A stretch of 64,000 bases of DNA from Millisia brevis NBRC 105863 (GCF_001552615.1 NZ_BCRN01000019.1:1-64000); one strand, 5' to 3'. Positions 7,654 to 18,145 are shown, counted from the first letter of the stretch. Notes: generated by a model from the letters alone, not told the origin. A program made the numbers and translations.

Positions 7654-8796
7654 GTGCGAGTAGCCATCGTCGCCGAGTCGTTCCTGCCGACCGTCAACGG
7701 CGTCGCGAATTCCGTGGTGCGAATTCTCGACGCCCTCGAGCGTCGCGGCCATGAAGCGCTCGTCGTTGCCCCGGATACCCCGTCCGGGCTGCCCCCGGCG
7801 GATCGGGAGTACCGCGGGGTACCGGTCGTGCGATGCCGCGCGACGATGGTGCCGAAGGTGTCCTCGCTGCCGGTCGCGGTGCCGCCGCGCAATCTGCCGG
7901 CGATCATCCGCCGCTTCGAGCCCGACGTCGTCCACGCGGCCTCGCCGTTCGTGCTCGGTGCGGCGGGCGTGCTGATCGCCCACCGACAGCGTATTCCGAC
8001 GATCGCGGTCTACCAGACCGACGTCGCCGGCTTCGCGGAGAGCTACGGTCTGGGCACCGCGGGGTGGGCCGCCTGGCGGTGGACCGCCTATGTGCACCGC
8101 CGCGCCACCCGCACCCTGGCGCCGTCGACCACCGCGCTCGACGCGTTGATCCGCAACGGCATCCCCAACAGCCACCGCTGGGCCGAGGGGGTCGATTCGA
8201 CGCTCTTCCGCCCCTCGGCCCGCTCTCCCGAACTGCTCGAGCGTTTCGGCCGTCGGTCCGGCAAGCTCGTGGTCGGCTTCGTCGGCCGGCTCGCCCCGGA
8301 GAAGCATGTCGAACGGCTCCGGCCGCTCGCCGACGATCCGTCGATCCAGTTGGTGATCGTCGGTGACGGGCCCGAACGCGCCCGGCTCGAACGCGAGCTG
8401 CCGACCGCGCTGTTCATGGGCCAGTTGCTCGGCGAGGATCTCGCCGCCGCCTACGCGTCCTTCGACGTCTTCGTGCACCCGGGCGAGCACGAGACCTACT
8501 GCCAGACCGTGCAGGAAGCGCTGTCGTCCGGGGTGCCGGTGATCGCGCCGGACGCCGGTGGCCCGCGGGATCTGGTCACCCACTGCCGCGACGGGTTCCT
8601 GCTGCCGGTCGACCGCTTCGAGCAGCTGCTGCCCGCCACGGTGGCCGGTCTGGCCGACCCGGCGGTGCGGGAACGATTGGGCGGCGCGGCCCGGCGCAGC
8701 GTGCTGCCGCGCACCTGGCCCGCGGTCTGCGACGAATTGCTCGACCACTACCAGGAGGTGCGGGCCCTGCCGGTCCGCCGTCGTCGCGCCGCCTGA
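7654..8796 (+). CDS. mgtA: GT4 glycosyltransferase, MgtA-like alpha-mannosyltransferase
   Basis: A GT-B enzyme of 380 residues resembling the actinobacterial GDP-mannose-dependent alpha-mannosyltransferase MgtA (PimB family). The N-terminus has [14 protein letters not shown] for acceptor binding. The C-terminal half has [16 protein letters not shown] and the E-x7-E nucleotide-sugar motif region ([22 protein letters not shown]). The family mannosylates glucuronic-acid diacylglycerol or phosphatidylinositol on the inner membrane face, feeding lipomannan-like glycolipids. The GTG start gives an N-terminus aligned with homologues. It stands alone between the kinase and rlmB. The exact acceptor is inferred, not visible. 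Confidence 0.85.
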   Translation: MRVAIVAESFLPTVNGVANSVVRILDALERRGHEALVVAPDTPSGLPPADREYRGVPVVRCRATMVPKVSSLPVAVPPRNLPAIIRRFEPDVVHAASPFVLGAAGVLIAHRQRIPTIAVYQTDVAGFAESYGLGTAGWAAWRWTAYVHRRATRTLAPSTTALDALIRNGIPNSHRWAEGVDSTLFRPSARSPELLERFGRRSGKLVVGFVGRLAPEKHVERLRPLADDPSIQLVIVGDGPERARLERELPTALFMGQLLGEDLAAAYASFDVFVHPGEHETYCQTVQEALSSGVPVIAPDAGGPRDLVTHCRDGFLLPVDRFEQLLPATVAGLADPAVRERLGGAARRSVLPRTWPAVCDELLDHYQEVRALPVRRRRAA

Positions 8797-8819
8797 TCGA
8801 TCGCCGCCCCGGCGGGGGT

Positions 8820-9779
8820 TCAGCCGCGTCGCTGCCGGGCGATCTCCGAGAGGACAACCCCGGCGGCGACCGAGGCGTTGAGCGACTCGGTGGGGCCGAC
8901 CATCGGGATCGACACGATGCTGTCGCAGGTTTCACCGACCAGTCGGGACAGGCCCTTGCCCTCGGAGCCGACCACGACCACCGTCGGGGTGGAGGCGTCG
9001 AGTTCGTCGATGGTGATGTCCCCGCCGGCGTCGAGGCCGACGACCTGGAAGCCCTTGCGCTGCCAGTCGACCAGCGTGCGGGTCAGGTTGGTCGCCCGGG
9101 CGATCGGCACGCGGGCGGCGGCGCCGGCGCTGGTGCGCCAGGTGACCGCGGTGACGCTCGCGCTGCGGCGCTGCGGGATGACCACCCCGTCGCCGCCGAA
9201 CGCGGCCACCGAGCGCACGATGGCGCCGAGGTTGCGGGGATCGGAGATATTGTCCAGCGCGACCAGCAGCCCCGGAGAGCGGCTGTCGAGGGCGCGCTGG
9301 AGCAGGTCGTCGGGATGCGCGTAGCGGTACGGCGGGATCTGCAGGGCCACACCCTGGTGCAGTCCGCCGTTCGCCAGCCGATCGAGCTCGTTGCGGGAGA
9401 CCTCGAGGATCGACATCCCGGCATCGGCGGCCATCCGCACGCTGTCGGTCAGCCGTTCGTCGCTCTCGGTGCCCAGCGCGACGTAGAGCGCCGTTGCCGG
9501 CACGCCCGCACGTAGGCATTCGACCACCGGGTTGCGTCCGAGGACCAACTCGGGGGCGTCGTCGTCGCGACGGCCCGCGGGCCGGCCGGGGCGCGGGCGC
9601 TGGTCGCCGGCCTGGGCGCGCGCCTTTCGGTACGCCGGATGGTTGGGCCGATCCTTGGCGGCCGGGGTCGCGCCGCGACCCTCCAGACCGCGGCGACGCT
9701 GGCCGCCGGAGCCGACGACACTGCCCTTCTTGGTGCCGTCCTTGCGGATGGCGCCCTTGCGATTCGAATTACCCGCCAT
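8820..9779 (-). CDS. rlmB: 23S rRNA 2'-O-ribose methyltransferase, TrmH/SpoU family (RlmB-like)
   Basis: A SPOUT-class methyltransferase of 319 residues. The first 75 residues are a basic, Gly/Arg-rich extension. A substrate-binding domain ([17 protein letters not shown]) precedes the catalytic domain with motif 1 [15 protein letters not shown], motif 2 [13 protein letters not shown] and motif 3 [15 protein letters not shown], which forms the knotted S-adenosylmethionine site. The family methylates G2251 of 23S rRNA. The ATG start shares one base with the cysS stop. It is last in the carD-ispD-ispF-cysS-rlmB series, as in M. tuberculosis. Confidence 0.93.
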   Translation of the reverse strand: MAGNSNRKGAIRKDGTKKGSVVGSGGQRRRGLEGRGATPAAKDRPNHPAYRKARAQAGDQRPRPGRPAGRRDDDAPELVLGRNPVVECLRAGVPATALYVALGTESDERLTDSVRMAADAGMSILEVSRNELDRLANGGLHQGVALQIPPYRYAHPDDLLQRALDSRSPGLLVALDNISDPRNLGAIVRSVAAFGGDGVVIPQRRSASVTAVTWRTSAGAAARVPIARATNLTRTLVDWQRKGFQVVGLDAGGDITIDELDASTPTVVVVGSEGKGLSRLVGETCDSIVSIPMVGPTESLNASVAAGVVLSEIARQRRG

Positions 9780-11170
9780 CACCCACGCTCCCGCAACGAC
9801 CACTTGGCGCCATCCGCGGTGTCGGTGATCTCGACGCCGGCACGTTCGAGCCGCGCTCGAATGTGATCCGCGGTGGCGTAGTCCTTTTCGGCGCGAGCCT
9901 TCGCCCGCGCGGCCAGATCGTCGGCGATCAACCGGTCCAAGCTGGCCATCTCGGCCGAGTTACCCTGCTGCCGCGGCCAATTGGGCGCGAGCGGATCGAC
10001 TCCGAGGACTGCGATCATCGTCCGTACCTCGGAGGCGGCCTCCAGCGCACCGGAGGTATCGCCGGCGTCGAGCAGCCGGTTGCCGTCGCGGCGGCGGGTG
10101 TGAATCTCCGCCAGGGCCCGCGGGACGGCGAGGTCGTCGTCCATGGCGGCCCGGAATCCCGGTGTCACATCGGACAGTTCGATGTCGCCGACCTGCTCGG
10201 TCACCCGGAGCAGGAACGATTCGATGCTCTGGAAGGCCTCGGCCGACTCGCGCAGCGCCTCCGGAGAGTATTCGAGCATCGACCGGTAGTGGGCGCTGCC
10301 GAGGTAGTAGCGCAACTCCTGCGGCCGCACCATCTGCAGCACATTCGGCACCGACGCGACGTTGCCGATCGACTTCGACATCTTCTCGCCGCTCATCGTG
10401 ACCCAGCCGTTGTGCAGCCAGAATCGCGCGAAGGGATCGCCGGCGGCGGTCGACTGGGCGACCTCGTTCTCGTGGTGCGGGAACAGCAGGTCCAGGCCGC
10501 CGCAGTGGATGTCGAACTCGGGGCCGAGGTAGGTGCGCGACATCGCCGAGCACTCGATATGCCAGCCCGGGCGGCCGGGGCCCCAGGGCGAGGGCCAGAA
10601 CGGCTCGCCGGGCTTGGCGCCCTTCCACAGGGTGAAGTCCCGCGCATCGCGCTTGCCGACGCCCGCGCTCTCGCCCTGGTGGACGTCGTCGATGCGGTGA
10701 CCGGAGAGGCTGCCGTAGGCGGGCCAGGACAGCACGTCGAAGTAGACGTCGCCGGCCGCGGCGTAGGCGTGCCCGGAGTCGATCAGCCGGGCGATCAGCT
10801 CGAGGATCTGCGTGATGTGCCCGGTCGCGCGCGGTTCGACCGACGCCGGCAGCACCCCGAGGGTGTCGTAGGCGTGGGTGAACGCGCGCTCGTAGGTGGC
10901 GGCCCACTCCCACCACGGCCGACCGTTCTCGGCCGCCTTGGTCAGGATCTTGTCGTCGATGTCGGTGACATTGCGCACGAAGGCGACGTCGAGGCCCCCG
11001 GCGTGCAGCCACCGACGCAGGATGTCGAAGACGACCGCCGAACGCAGGTGGCCGATATGCGGATCGGCCTGCACGGTGGCGCCACACAGGTACACCGAGG
11101 CATGACCGGCCACGCGAGGGATGAACTCGCGTAACTCTCCGCTCCCGGTGTCGAACAAGTGCAACGTCAC
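9779..11170 (-). CDS. cysS: Cysteinyl-tRNA synthetase
   Basis: A class I synthetase of 463 residues that charges tRNA-Cys. The HIGH motif is intact (PHIGHLRS, about residues 37-44) and KMSKS is intact (KMSKSIGN), with the zinc-site [10 protein letters not shown] region before it. The GTG start at VTLHLFDTG gives standard family length; upstream in-frame sequence overlaps ispF and is not expected to be coding. A TAGACT hexamer eight bases before the start could be an internal promoter. MshC, the mycothiol ligase paralogue, is an alternative, but context and length favour CysS. Confidence 0.95.
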   Translation of the reverse strand: MTLHLFDTGSGELREFIPRVAGHASVYLCGATVQADPHIGHLRSAVVFDILRRWLHAGGLDVAFVRNVTDIDDKILTKAAENGRPWWEWAATYERAFTHAYDTLGVLPASVEPRATGHITQILELIARLIDSGHAYAAAGDVYFDVLSWPAYGSLSGHRIDDVHQGESAGVGKRDARDFTLWKGAKPGEPFWPSPWGPGRPGWHIECSAMSRTYLGPEFDIHCGGLDLLFPHHENEVAQSTAAGDPFARFWLHNGWVTMSGEKMSKSIGNVASVPNVLQMVRPQELRYYLGSAHYRSMLEYSPEALRESAEAFQSIESFLLRVTEQVGDIELSDVTPGFRAAMDDDLAVPRALAEIHTRRRDGNRLLDAGDTSGALEAASEVRTMIAVLGVDPLAPNWPRQQGNSAEMASLDRLIADDLAARAKARAEKDYATADHIRARLERAGVEITDTADGAKWSLRERG

Positions 11171-11181
11171 GACGGGTGAGT

Positions 11182-11658
11182 CTACAGTTGCGCCGGTTGC
11201 TCGATGACCAGCGCGGTGGCCATCGCGGCGATGCCCTCGCCGCGGCCGGTGAGCCCCAGTCCGTCGGTGGTGGTGGCCGAGACCGAGACCGGCGCGCCGA
11301 GGGCCTCGGTCAGCACCGCCTGGGCCTCGCTGCGGCGCGGGCCGATCCGGGGCCGGTTGCCGATGACCTGTACCGCGGCGTTGAGCACCCGGTAGCCGGC
11401 CGATTCGACCAGCCGCCGCGTCTCGCCGAGCATCTCGACGCCGGTGACGCCCTTCCATTCCGGGCGGTCGACGCCGAAGACCGAGCCGACGTCGCCGAGG
11501 CCGGCCGCCGACAGGGCGGCGTCGCACAACGCATGGGCGGCGACGTCACCGTCGGAATGCCCGACGCAGCCGGGCTCGCCCGGGAATTCCAACCCGACCA
11601 GCCGGCAGGGCCGATCCCGGTCCACTCGATGTACATCGGTTCCTATGCCCACGCGCAC
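11182..11658 (-). CDS. ispF: 2-C-methyl-D-erythritol 2,4-cyclodiphosphate synthase
   Basis: A 158-residue homotrimeric enzyme of the MEP isoprenoid pathway that converts CDP-ME 2-phosphate to the cyclodiphosphate. Metal ligands Asp and His are at GTDVHR (about 8-10), with GHSDGDV and the [16 protein letters not shown]-terminal signature. GTG start. It follows ispD by 34 bases and precedes cysS by 11, and with them forms the conserved carD-ispD-ispF-cysS-rlmB array. Confidence 0.96.
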   Translation of the reverse strand: MRVGIGTDVHRVDRDRPCRLVGLEFPGEPGCVGHSDGDVAAHALCDAALSAAGLGDVGSVFGVDRPEWKGVTGVEMLGETRRLVESAGYRVLNAAVQVIGNRPRIGPRRSEAQAVLTEALGAPVSVSATTTDGLGLTGRGEGIAAMATALVIEQPAQL

Positions 11659-11692
11659 GTGTCACTCCCGGGGTTGTTGCCGACAGACATGT

Positions 11693-12388
11693 TCAGACGG
11701 GAGTCGACGCCGGCTTCCACAGGCCCCGCTCCACGAGTGATTGTGCCAATACAAGATCGATCGGCGTAGTGATCTTGAACGCCAGCGGGTCGCCCGGCAC
11801 GACGTGAACGGCGACACCGAGGCGTTCGACCAGGGTCGCGTCGTCCGTGGCATCGGCCGCACCGGACGCGTGGGCGGCGGCCAGCAGGTCGGCGGCGAAG
11901 GCTTGGGGGGTTTGAATGGCGCGCAGCTGCGCGCGTGGGGGCGTTCCGGTGACGACGCCCGCGGGATCGACGGTCTTGATCGTGTCGGTGACGGGGAGTC
12001 CGGGGATGACCGCCCGGGCACCGTCGACGGCGGTGGTGACCACTCGCCGGATCAGATCGGGCGGGGTCAGGGCGCGTGCCGCGTCGTGCACGATGATCAC
12101 ATCGGCCGCGCCGGCCGCGGCGAGCCCGTTGCGCACCGAATCGTGCCGTTCGGTGCCACCGGAGACGACGGTGATCGTCTCCGGCAGCAGCGATCGGGCT
12201 CTGTCGATCAGGTCGGCCGGGGCCGCCACGATCACGATGTCGACGCATCCCGATTCGAGCAGTCCGTCGACCGACCACTCCAATAGGGTCCTACCGGCCA
12301 AAGGCACGAATGCCTTCGGCCCGGCACCCAGCCGGGTGCCACCTCCGGCCGCGGGAACGAGGGCCGCGACCGTTGTCCGTCCGGGCAT
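11693..12388 (-). CDS. ispD: 2-C-methyl-D-erythritol 4-phosphate cytidylyltransferase
   Basis: A nucleotidyltransferase of 231 residues that forms CDP-methylerythritol in the MEP pathway. The CTP-binding loop VPAAGGGTRLGAGPKAF is at about 11-27. HDAARALTP and the later DATLVERLG and PGDPLAFKITTPID motifs are also typical of IspD. It starts six bases after carD, so it is probably co-transcribed with it, coupling isoprenoid supply to this global transcription factor locus. Confidence 0.96.
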   Translation of the reverse strand: MPGRTTVAALVPAAGGGTRLGAGPKAFVPLAGRTLLEWSVDGLLESGCVDIVIVAAPADLIDRARSLLPETITVVSGGTERHDSVRNGLAAAGAADVIIVHDAARALTPPDLIRRVVTTAVDGARAVIPGLPVTDTIKTVDPAGVVTGTPPRAQLRAIQTPQAFAADLLAAAHASGAADATDDATLVERLGVAVHVVPGDPLAFKITTPIDLVLAQSLVERGLWKPASTPV

Positions 12389-12394
12389 CCCGCG

Positions 12395-13290
<896 letters not shown>

Positions 13291-14079
13291 GTGACCGTAT
13301 CCCGCCCCGCACCTCGACGGGCGTCGACAGCGAAGAGTTATCGCCACATCCTCGCGACAACCGGACCGCGCATCGTGCTGGCTCTCAGCGCCGGCGCGTT
13401 GCTCGCCGGTTGCGGCGCGGGTCAGATCACCCAGACCGCCAACCAGCTCCCGGCGGTCAACGGGGCCGAGTTCAGCGACTCCGATATCGCACTGCGCAAT
13501 GTGCACATCGTGCTGACCGCGGCCGAGCCGATCGTCCCGGCCGACGAGGAAACCACCTCGGCGACGACCACCTCGGAGACGACAACCGAGGCGGAACCGA
13601 CCACCACGGAGGCCGGCACCGACGAGACGGCGACGACCACGTCCGCCGCGCCGGCCGCCGCCGGCCAGCTGTTGGTGTTCACCGCGGTCAACCAGGCCAC
13701 GGACACCACCGACCGCCTGGTGACGATCGAGACCGACGCCGCCGACCAGGTCGTCATCTCGCCGCCGTCGGGTGACGCCCTCGAGCTGCGCCCGCAGGCT
13801 TCGCTGACCACCCAGAGCAACTCCGGCACCGGCGCCGCCCTCGCGGCGAGCACCGAGGGTTCGGCCGAGGCGAGCAGCCCCGTCACGGTGACCCTGGTGG
13901 GCACCACCGACGCCGTGCGGCCCGGCCTGACCGTTCCGGTGACGTTCGTCTTCGAGCGCGCCGGCGCCCTCGAGGTCAACGTTCCGGTCGACGGCGGCCC
14001 GCTGCTCGAACGCAACGAGGACGCCATCCTCGAGGATCACGGACCGCTCAGCGGACCGAACGCCGGAGGCGGCCACTGA
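13291..14079 (+). CDS. LpqE-like exported lipoprotein
   Basis: An envelope lipoprotein of 262 residues. The signal peptide ends in LLAGC (cysteine about 41) after a twin-basic n-region. A Thr/Glu-rich low-complexity stretch (about 86-130) splits the mature domain, whose ends resemble the DUF461/PCuAC-like beta-sandwich of LpqE (DSDIALRNVHIV, VPVTFVFERAGALEVNVPV). The GTG start has GGAGGAA five bases upstream; an earlier in-frame ATG does not. The place between carD and radA matches M. tuberculosis lpqE. A copper-chaperone-like role is only a family guess, since the metal motif is not evident. Confidence 0.78.
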   Translation: MTVSRPAPRRASTAKSYRHILATTGPRIVLALSAGALLAGCGAGQITQTANQLPAVNGAEFSDSDIALRNVHIVLTAAEPIVPADEETTSATTTSETTTEAEPTTTEAGTDETATTTSAAPAAAGQLLVFTAVNQATDTTDRLVTIETDAADQVVISPPSGDALELRPQASLTTQSNSGTGAALAASTEGSAEASSPVTVTLVGTTDAVRPGLTVPVTFVFERAGALEVNVPVDGGPLLERNEDAILEDHGPLSGPNAGGGH

Positions 14080-14082
14080 TCT

Positions 14083-14169
14083 CGCCGGGGCGAGCAGCGG
14101 TCGTCCGCTCCTCGCCCCGGCGGTGACCACACGAAAAGGCTCGGGTCGGCAATGCCGACCCGAGCCTTT
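14083..14169. terminator. Tandem terminator hairpins between convergent genes
   Basis: The first hairpin has 11-base arms (CGCCGGGGCGA at 14083-14093 and its complement at 14112-14122). The second has a perfect 16-base stem (14135-14150 with 14154-14169), a 3-base AAT loop, and T-rich flanks on both sides (TTTCGTTT on plus, TTTTCGT on minus), so it should work in both directions for the lipoprotein and the Roadblock gene. Confidence 0.85.
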
Positions 14170-14206
14170 CGTTTCGCCCGATGACCTCGTACGAGACGGG
14201 GTGATC

Positions 14207-15553
14207 TCAGAGGCGCAGCTGGCCCTCGATCTTGGTGAGCTGGTAGCGGGCCATCGCCAGGTTGGCGCGCGCCCGCGAGAGCACGAGGTACAGGAAGACG
14301 CTCGGGTCGGCCTCGGTCACCCGGATGATGTGGAACTGCTTGCCCAGGGTGATCAGGATGTCCTCGACGGACTCGTTGAGCTCGAGCTCGCTGATCGTGC
14401 GCAGCTTGGCCTGAACGACCGAGCTGTTACCGGCGGCGGCGATGCTCAGATCGAAGCCGGGGTCGCCACCAACAGCCATCGCCATGCCGCTCTTGGAGTC
14501 GACGATCGCGAATCCGAGGGCACCTTCGATGCCGAGGGCCTTGTTGGTCGCGTCGTGGTAGTTGCTCATCGGTAGGGTCACTTTCTCCGGGTTCGTTGGG
14601 TCTTCATCGGTCGTGCTCGTCTCCGGCGGCGCCGGAGGCGTTTGGATACGGCTCGTCTCCGCGGTCGGAGACGTCCGTTCGAGGTCGGAGTTGTCGCGCA
14701 GCACGTCGTTGTCGAGCAGGACGTCGTCCCGCAGCACGTCGCGCGCGACGTTGTCCCGCGCGACGCCGTCGTCCGGTAGGACGTCGTTGTCCAACAGCAT
14801 GTTGTTGTCGAGCAGCACGCCGTTGTCGACCAGGACGTGGTTGGCCGGCGAGACGTCGTTGTCCAACAACCTGTCGTTGTCCAACAACCTGTCGTTGTCG
14901 ATCAGGACGTCGTTGTCGAGCAGGACGTCGTCGTCGCGCAACCTGGTGGTGTCGCGCAGCGCGTTGTCGATCAACTCCGCACCGGATGTGGCCGCATCCT
15001 CGTCCGCCCCGAGAGGACGAAGATCCGCGTTGTCGGGGTCGCCGACGATTTCCGGCAGGAATCTGCGGGAATCCGGGATGACCGGGTCCCCACCCCTGCG
15101 AGCCGGTGGCGGTTCGATGGCCGCCGGCGCAAGCGCACGAGGCGCCCGAACCGATGGCAGCGACGGGTGGTCCGTGGCGACCGGGTAGCGCGGGCCACGG
15201 CTTCGTCCCGGCGGCGTGAGCACGGTTTCCCGTGCCGCGGGAATCGGATTGCGCAGGATCGGAATCTGATCCTCCGCCTCGGTGCGCAACGCATGCCGCG
15301 CCGGCCGAGCGGTACGGCGACCGTCCCCGACCGACCCGTTCGTGGGCTGCACGGACGAGCCGTTCACCCGCAGCGCTGCCGCCGCGATCCCCTCCTCCGC
15401 CTGAGGCTGCCGCCGCGGCAGCGGAGGTCGACTCGTGTCGTCGACCTCCTGCAGGGTTCGCTTCCGGTTCTCAGGACCGTCGTTATGGTCGACAATGGCG
15501 GCATTTGCCACATTGAACCGCTCTTCGTCTCCCGATTTCCGCCACCAAGCCAC
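14207..15553 (-). CDS. Roadblock/LC7-like domain protein with hexapeptide-repeat N-terminal extension
   Basis: The C-terminal 120 residues (from MSNYHDATNKALG) are a Roadblock/LC7-type regulatory fold common in mycobacteria, of the MglB kind that usually partners small GTPases; no GTPase is nearby. Before it, about residues 195-290 consist of a hexapeptide repeat around DNDVLL (variants DNDRLL, DNNMLL, DNGVLL), and residues 1-190 are Pro/Arg-rich and probably disordered. The frame stays open for 448 codons with GC-rich third positions, so I read the extension as coding. A shorter start (ATG at 14569, GGAGAAAG upstream) would give only the Roadblock domain. The long start, GTG, has no good ribosome site. 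Confidence 0.6.
   Translation of the reverse strand: MAWWRKSGDEERFNVANAAIVDHNDGPENRKRTLQEVDDTSRPPLPRRQPQAEEGIAAAALRVNGSSVQPTNGSVGDGRRTARPARHALRTEAEDQIPILRNPIPAARETVLTPPGRSRGPRYPVATDHPSLPSVRAPRALAPAAIEPPPARRGGDPVIPDSRRFLPEIVGDPDNADLRPLGADEDAATSGAELIDNALRDTTRLRDDDVLLDNDVLIDNDRLLDNDRLLDNDVSPANHVLVDNGVLLDNNMLLDNDVLPDDGVARDNVARDVLRDDVLLDNDVLRDNSDLERTSPTAETSRIQTPPAPPETSTTDEDPTNPEKVTLPMSNYHDATNKALGIEGALGFAIVDSKSGMAMAVGGDPGFDLSIAAAGNSSVVQAKLRTISELELNESVEDILITLGKQFHIIRVTEADPSVFLYLVLSRARANLAMARYQLTKIEGQLRL
14693..14973. repeat. 18-bp tandem repeat encoding hexapeptides
   Basis: About fourteen imperfect units around cgttgtcgagcaggacgt, with one exact tandem pair at 14857-14874 and 14875-14892. Every copy keeps the minus-strand frame that encodes the D-N-D-x-L-L motif, and the unit length is a multiple of three, so these are coding repeats. 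Confidence 0.85.
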
Positions 15554-16110
15554 GAGGCATCTTCACATACTTCCTCAGGTTTGGTCAAAGGCAGGGTTCA
15601 GCGACCCCAGCAAAGGAAGTTAGCCTCACAACAGACAACTTGTTCATGTTTTTGTCCCACATTGGGCACGGAGCCCATTGTTGACCGGAATAATTCCGGG
15701 AATCGGTCCAACCTGTCGGGATCTGCCGAGTATTCGCAGGTGAAAGCCCCGGACGCGCTTCGTCGTGCCCCCGGGACAGCCGAGATCACCGTCCGGAGTA
15801 CCCCGCGTAGTTCGCCATGACCACCGCCGGCACATCGCCCGCGGGCAGAATCGGGCCGACCCACCGATTCGAATCACACAAATGGCATGCGCATGCGGAA
15901 CAGGGCTCCGTCACGACGTCGACAGACGCCCGGTAGTGCGACTTCACAATTCCGTAGAATTGACGTCGACTCCAATTCGGCCGGGGCCGGCGGGCGAGAG
16001 ACCCACAGCGCCAACAGCAACCACCTGGACAGTTGACCGAATCGTAGCGGGACGTGCCGCGGCACGACGGTCGGAGCCGGATGTCGGACCCCGACCGTAG
16101 GGTCACCACC
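15554..16110. other. Intergenic region upstream of radA and of the Roadblock gene
   Basis: Divergent spacer of about 560 bases, visibly richer in A and T than the surrounding genes. A perfect inverted repeat CAATTC-CGTA-GAATTG lies at 15947-15962 with TTGACG overlapping its right edge. No gene with coding features was seen. It could hold promoters for both flanking genes, but no -10 is convincing. Confidence 0.4.
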
Positions 16111-17613
16111 GTGGCCAAACCGAGAACCGAGTACCGCTGCGCCCAGTGCGCCCACACGGTCGCGAAGTGGGTGGGTCGCTGCCCGTCCTGCGGCGAGTGG
16201 GGCTCGATCGGCGAGGCCGCCGGCCGCGCACCGTCCGCCGCGACCCCGCTGGACCGGGTGGATGCCGCCGGTACGGTCGCGGTCGGCACCGGGATCGGGG
16301 AGCTCGACCGGGTGCTGGGCGGCGGGGTCGTACCCGGCTCGGTGATCCTGCTCGCCGGGGAGCCGGGCGTCGGCAAGTCGACGCTGCTGCTCGAGGTGGT
16401 GCGGCGGTGGGCCGACCGGGACGAGTCGGCCCGCGCGCTGTACGTGACCGGGGAGGAATCCGCCGGCCAGGTGCGGCTGCGCGCCGATCGCACCGGCGGA
16501 GCGCATCATCGGGTGCTGCTGGCGGCGGAGACCGACCTCGATACCGTCCTGGGCCACGTGGAGAAGATCCGCCCCTCGCTGCTGGTGGTCGACTCGGTGC
16601 AGACGATCAGCGCGGCCGGGGTCGAGGGCACGCTCGGCGGGGTCTCCCGGGTCAAGGCGGTCACCGCCGCGATCACCTCCCTGGCCAAGAGCACCGGCGT
16701 CGCGGTGATCCTGGTCGGCCACGTCACCAAGGAGGGCGCCGTCGCCGGCCCGCGGACGCTCGAGCACCTGGTGGACGTGGTGCTCAGTTTCGAGGGTGAG
16801 CGACATTCGACGCTGCGACTGATCCGCGGCATCAAGAACCGGTACGGCTCGGTGGACGAGATCGGCTGCTTCGAGATGCACGAACGCGGTATCCGGCAGG
16901 TATCGGATCCCTCCCGTATGTTCCTGCACCACCGCGGCAAACCGGTCCCCGGCACCGCGGTCGTCGTCACCACCGAGGGACGTCGGCCGGTGCCCGGCGA
17001 GGTGCAGGCGTTGCTGGCCCCATCGGCCGGCGGTTCGCCGCGGCGCGCGATCAGCGGGCTCGACAGCGGCCGGTTGGCGATGATTCTGGCCGTCCTGGGC
17101 AGCGCGGGGATCGATTCGAGCAAGCACGAGGTCTACGCGGCGACGGTCGGGGGGATGCGCACCACCGAGCCGGCCGCCGATCTGGGAATCGCCCTGGCGG
17201 TCGCCTCGGCGGCGAGCGGTCGGCCGCTGCCGGCGGGGACGGTCGTGATCGGCGAGGTCGGCCTGGCCGGTGAGATCCGGGCGGTCACCGCCCTCGAACG
17301 CCGGCTCGCCGAAGCGCAGCGCCTCGGCTTCACCGCCGCGATCGTGCCGTCCGCCAACCAATCGTCGGCCGATCGCGCGTCCTCCGATCGAGCGGCCACC
17401 CGCGGCAGCCGCGCCGGCGGGATCCGCCTGCGGCCGGTGGACACGATGCTCGACGCCCTGGCCGCCGTCGGCATCAACGGCAGACGAGGGCGGCCGGCGG
17501 CCGACTCCCCGTCCGAGGGCACCCGGTACGAGGGCACCCAGTTCGAGGACACCCGGTTCGAAGGCGCACAGCCGGGCGCGGGCGACCGGTCGGCGGTCCG
17601 CGCCATCGGGTGA
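16111..17613 (+). CDS. radA: DNA repair protein RadA
   Basis: A RecA-related, Lon-like ATPase that helps process recombination intermediates. The N-terminal C4 zinc finger (CAQC...CPSC), Walker A GEPGVGKST, the KNRYGS motif of RadA and a C-terminal Lon-protease-like domain (to about 450) are all present. The GTG start is supported by AGGG eight bases upstream and matches the MAK-type start of homologues; an ATG 30 bases earlier is also possible. The last 45 residues add an EGTRYEGTQFED repeat not expected in the family. In M. tuberculosis disA follows radA; here it does not. Confidence 0.94.
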   Translation: MAKPRTEYRCAQCAHTVAKWVGRCPSCGEWGSIGEAAGRAPSAATPLDRVDAAGTVAVGTGIGELDRVLGGGVVPGSVILLAGEPGVGKSTLLLEVVRRWADRDESARALYVTGEESAGQVRLRADRTGGAHHRVLLAAETDLDTVLGHVEKIRPSLLVVDSVQTISAAGVEGTLGGVSRVKAVTAAITSLAKSTGVAVILVGHVTKEGAVAGPRTLEHLVDVVLSFEGERHSTLRLIRGIKNRYGSVDEIGCFEMHERGIRQVSDPSRMFLHHRGKPVPGTAVVVTTEGRRPVPGEVQALLAPSAGGSPRRAISGLDSGRLAMILAVLGSAGIDSSKHEVYAATVGGMRTTEPAADLGIALAVASAASGRPLPAGTVVIGEVGLAGEIRAVTALERRLAEAQRLGFTAAIVPSANQSSADRASSDRAATRGSRAGGIRLRPVDTMLDALAAVGINGRRGRPAADSPSEGTRYEGTQFEDTRFEGAQPGAGDRSAVRAIG

Positions 17614-17643
17614 CCCACCGGGCGATCGGGTACCCCGCCCCGG

Positions 17644-18072
17644 CTACCGGGTGATCAGCTTCGACAGCACGATCGCCGAGCGGGTGTGATCGACCGACGC
17701 GGCGGTCCGCACCCGCTCGAGCGCCTCCTCGAGCGCACCGACGTCGCGGGCGCGCATGAAGACGATCGCGTCGGCCTCGCCGGTCACCGTGCCCGCCTCG
17801 ACCACCTCGGGGACCCCCTCGAGGATGCGCTGCAGGGCGCGCGGCGAGACGGTGCCGCGGCAGAACAACTCGACGTGCGCCTCGATCACCGACCCCTCGA
17901 TCCGCGGATCGACCCGCACGGTGAAGCCGCGGATCACCCCGTCGGCCACCATGCGGTCGACCCGCCGCTTGACGGCGCTGGCCGACAGACCGACCTGCTC
18001 GCCGATGTCGCCGTAGCCGGCGCGCGCATTGGCCCGCAGCCGCTCGATGATGCCCGCATCAACCGGATCCAT
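17644..18072 (-). CDS. Lrp/AsnC-family transcriptional regulator
   Basis: A 142-residue regulator with the AsnC HTH (IGEQVGLSASAVKRRVDRMVADGVI, about 25-50) and a RAM ligand-binding domain (about 65-140, VTGEADAIVFMRARD). It is divergent from the DDAH-family/rocD operon, exactly as in the M. tuberculosis Rv2324-Rv2321c locus, so arginine or ornithine is the likely effector. A TAATTT hexamer lies seven bases before the ATG, so it may be leaderless. A TTG start six bases upstream is an alternative. Confidence 0.9.
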   Translation of the reverse strand: MDPVDAGIIERLRANARAGYGDIGEQVGLSASAVKRRVDRMVADGVIRGFTVRVDPRIEGSVIEAHVELFCRGTVSPRALQRILEGVPEVVEAGTVTGEADAIVFMRARDVGALEEALERVRTAASVDHTRSAIVLSKLITR

Positions 18073-18110
18073 GTGCAAAAAATTATCTCCATACCCCCTA
18101 ACGACGCAAT

Positions 18111-18145
18111 AAATCGCCGCTCGGGTCCGGAAATACGCGCGATTT
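18111..18145. promoter_or_regulatory. Candidate Lrp/AsnC operator in the divergent promoter
   Basis: Inverted arms AAATCGC (18111-18117) and GCGATTT (18139-18145) are 21 bases apart, about two helical turns centre to centre, between the regulator and the DDAH-family gene. The spacing suits an Lrp-type dimer pair. Support is from symmetry and context only. Confidence 0.4.

Noticed and set aside
5875-8748. A very long antisense open frame (957 codons) across the kinase and mannosyltransferase genes
   Set aside because: It is the shadow frame of two well-supported genes with GC-rich third positions; no domain, no ribosome site, and the plus-strand proteins have full catalytic motifs.
14693-14973. 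CRISPR-like array of short repeats
   Set aside because: Units are 18 bases in direct tandem without spacers and keep a coding frame, so this is a protein repeat.
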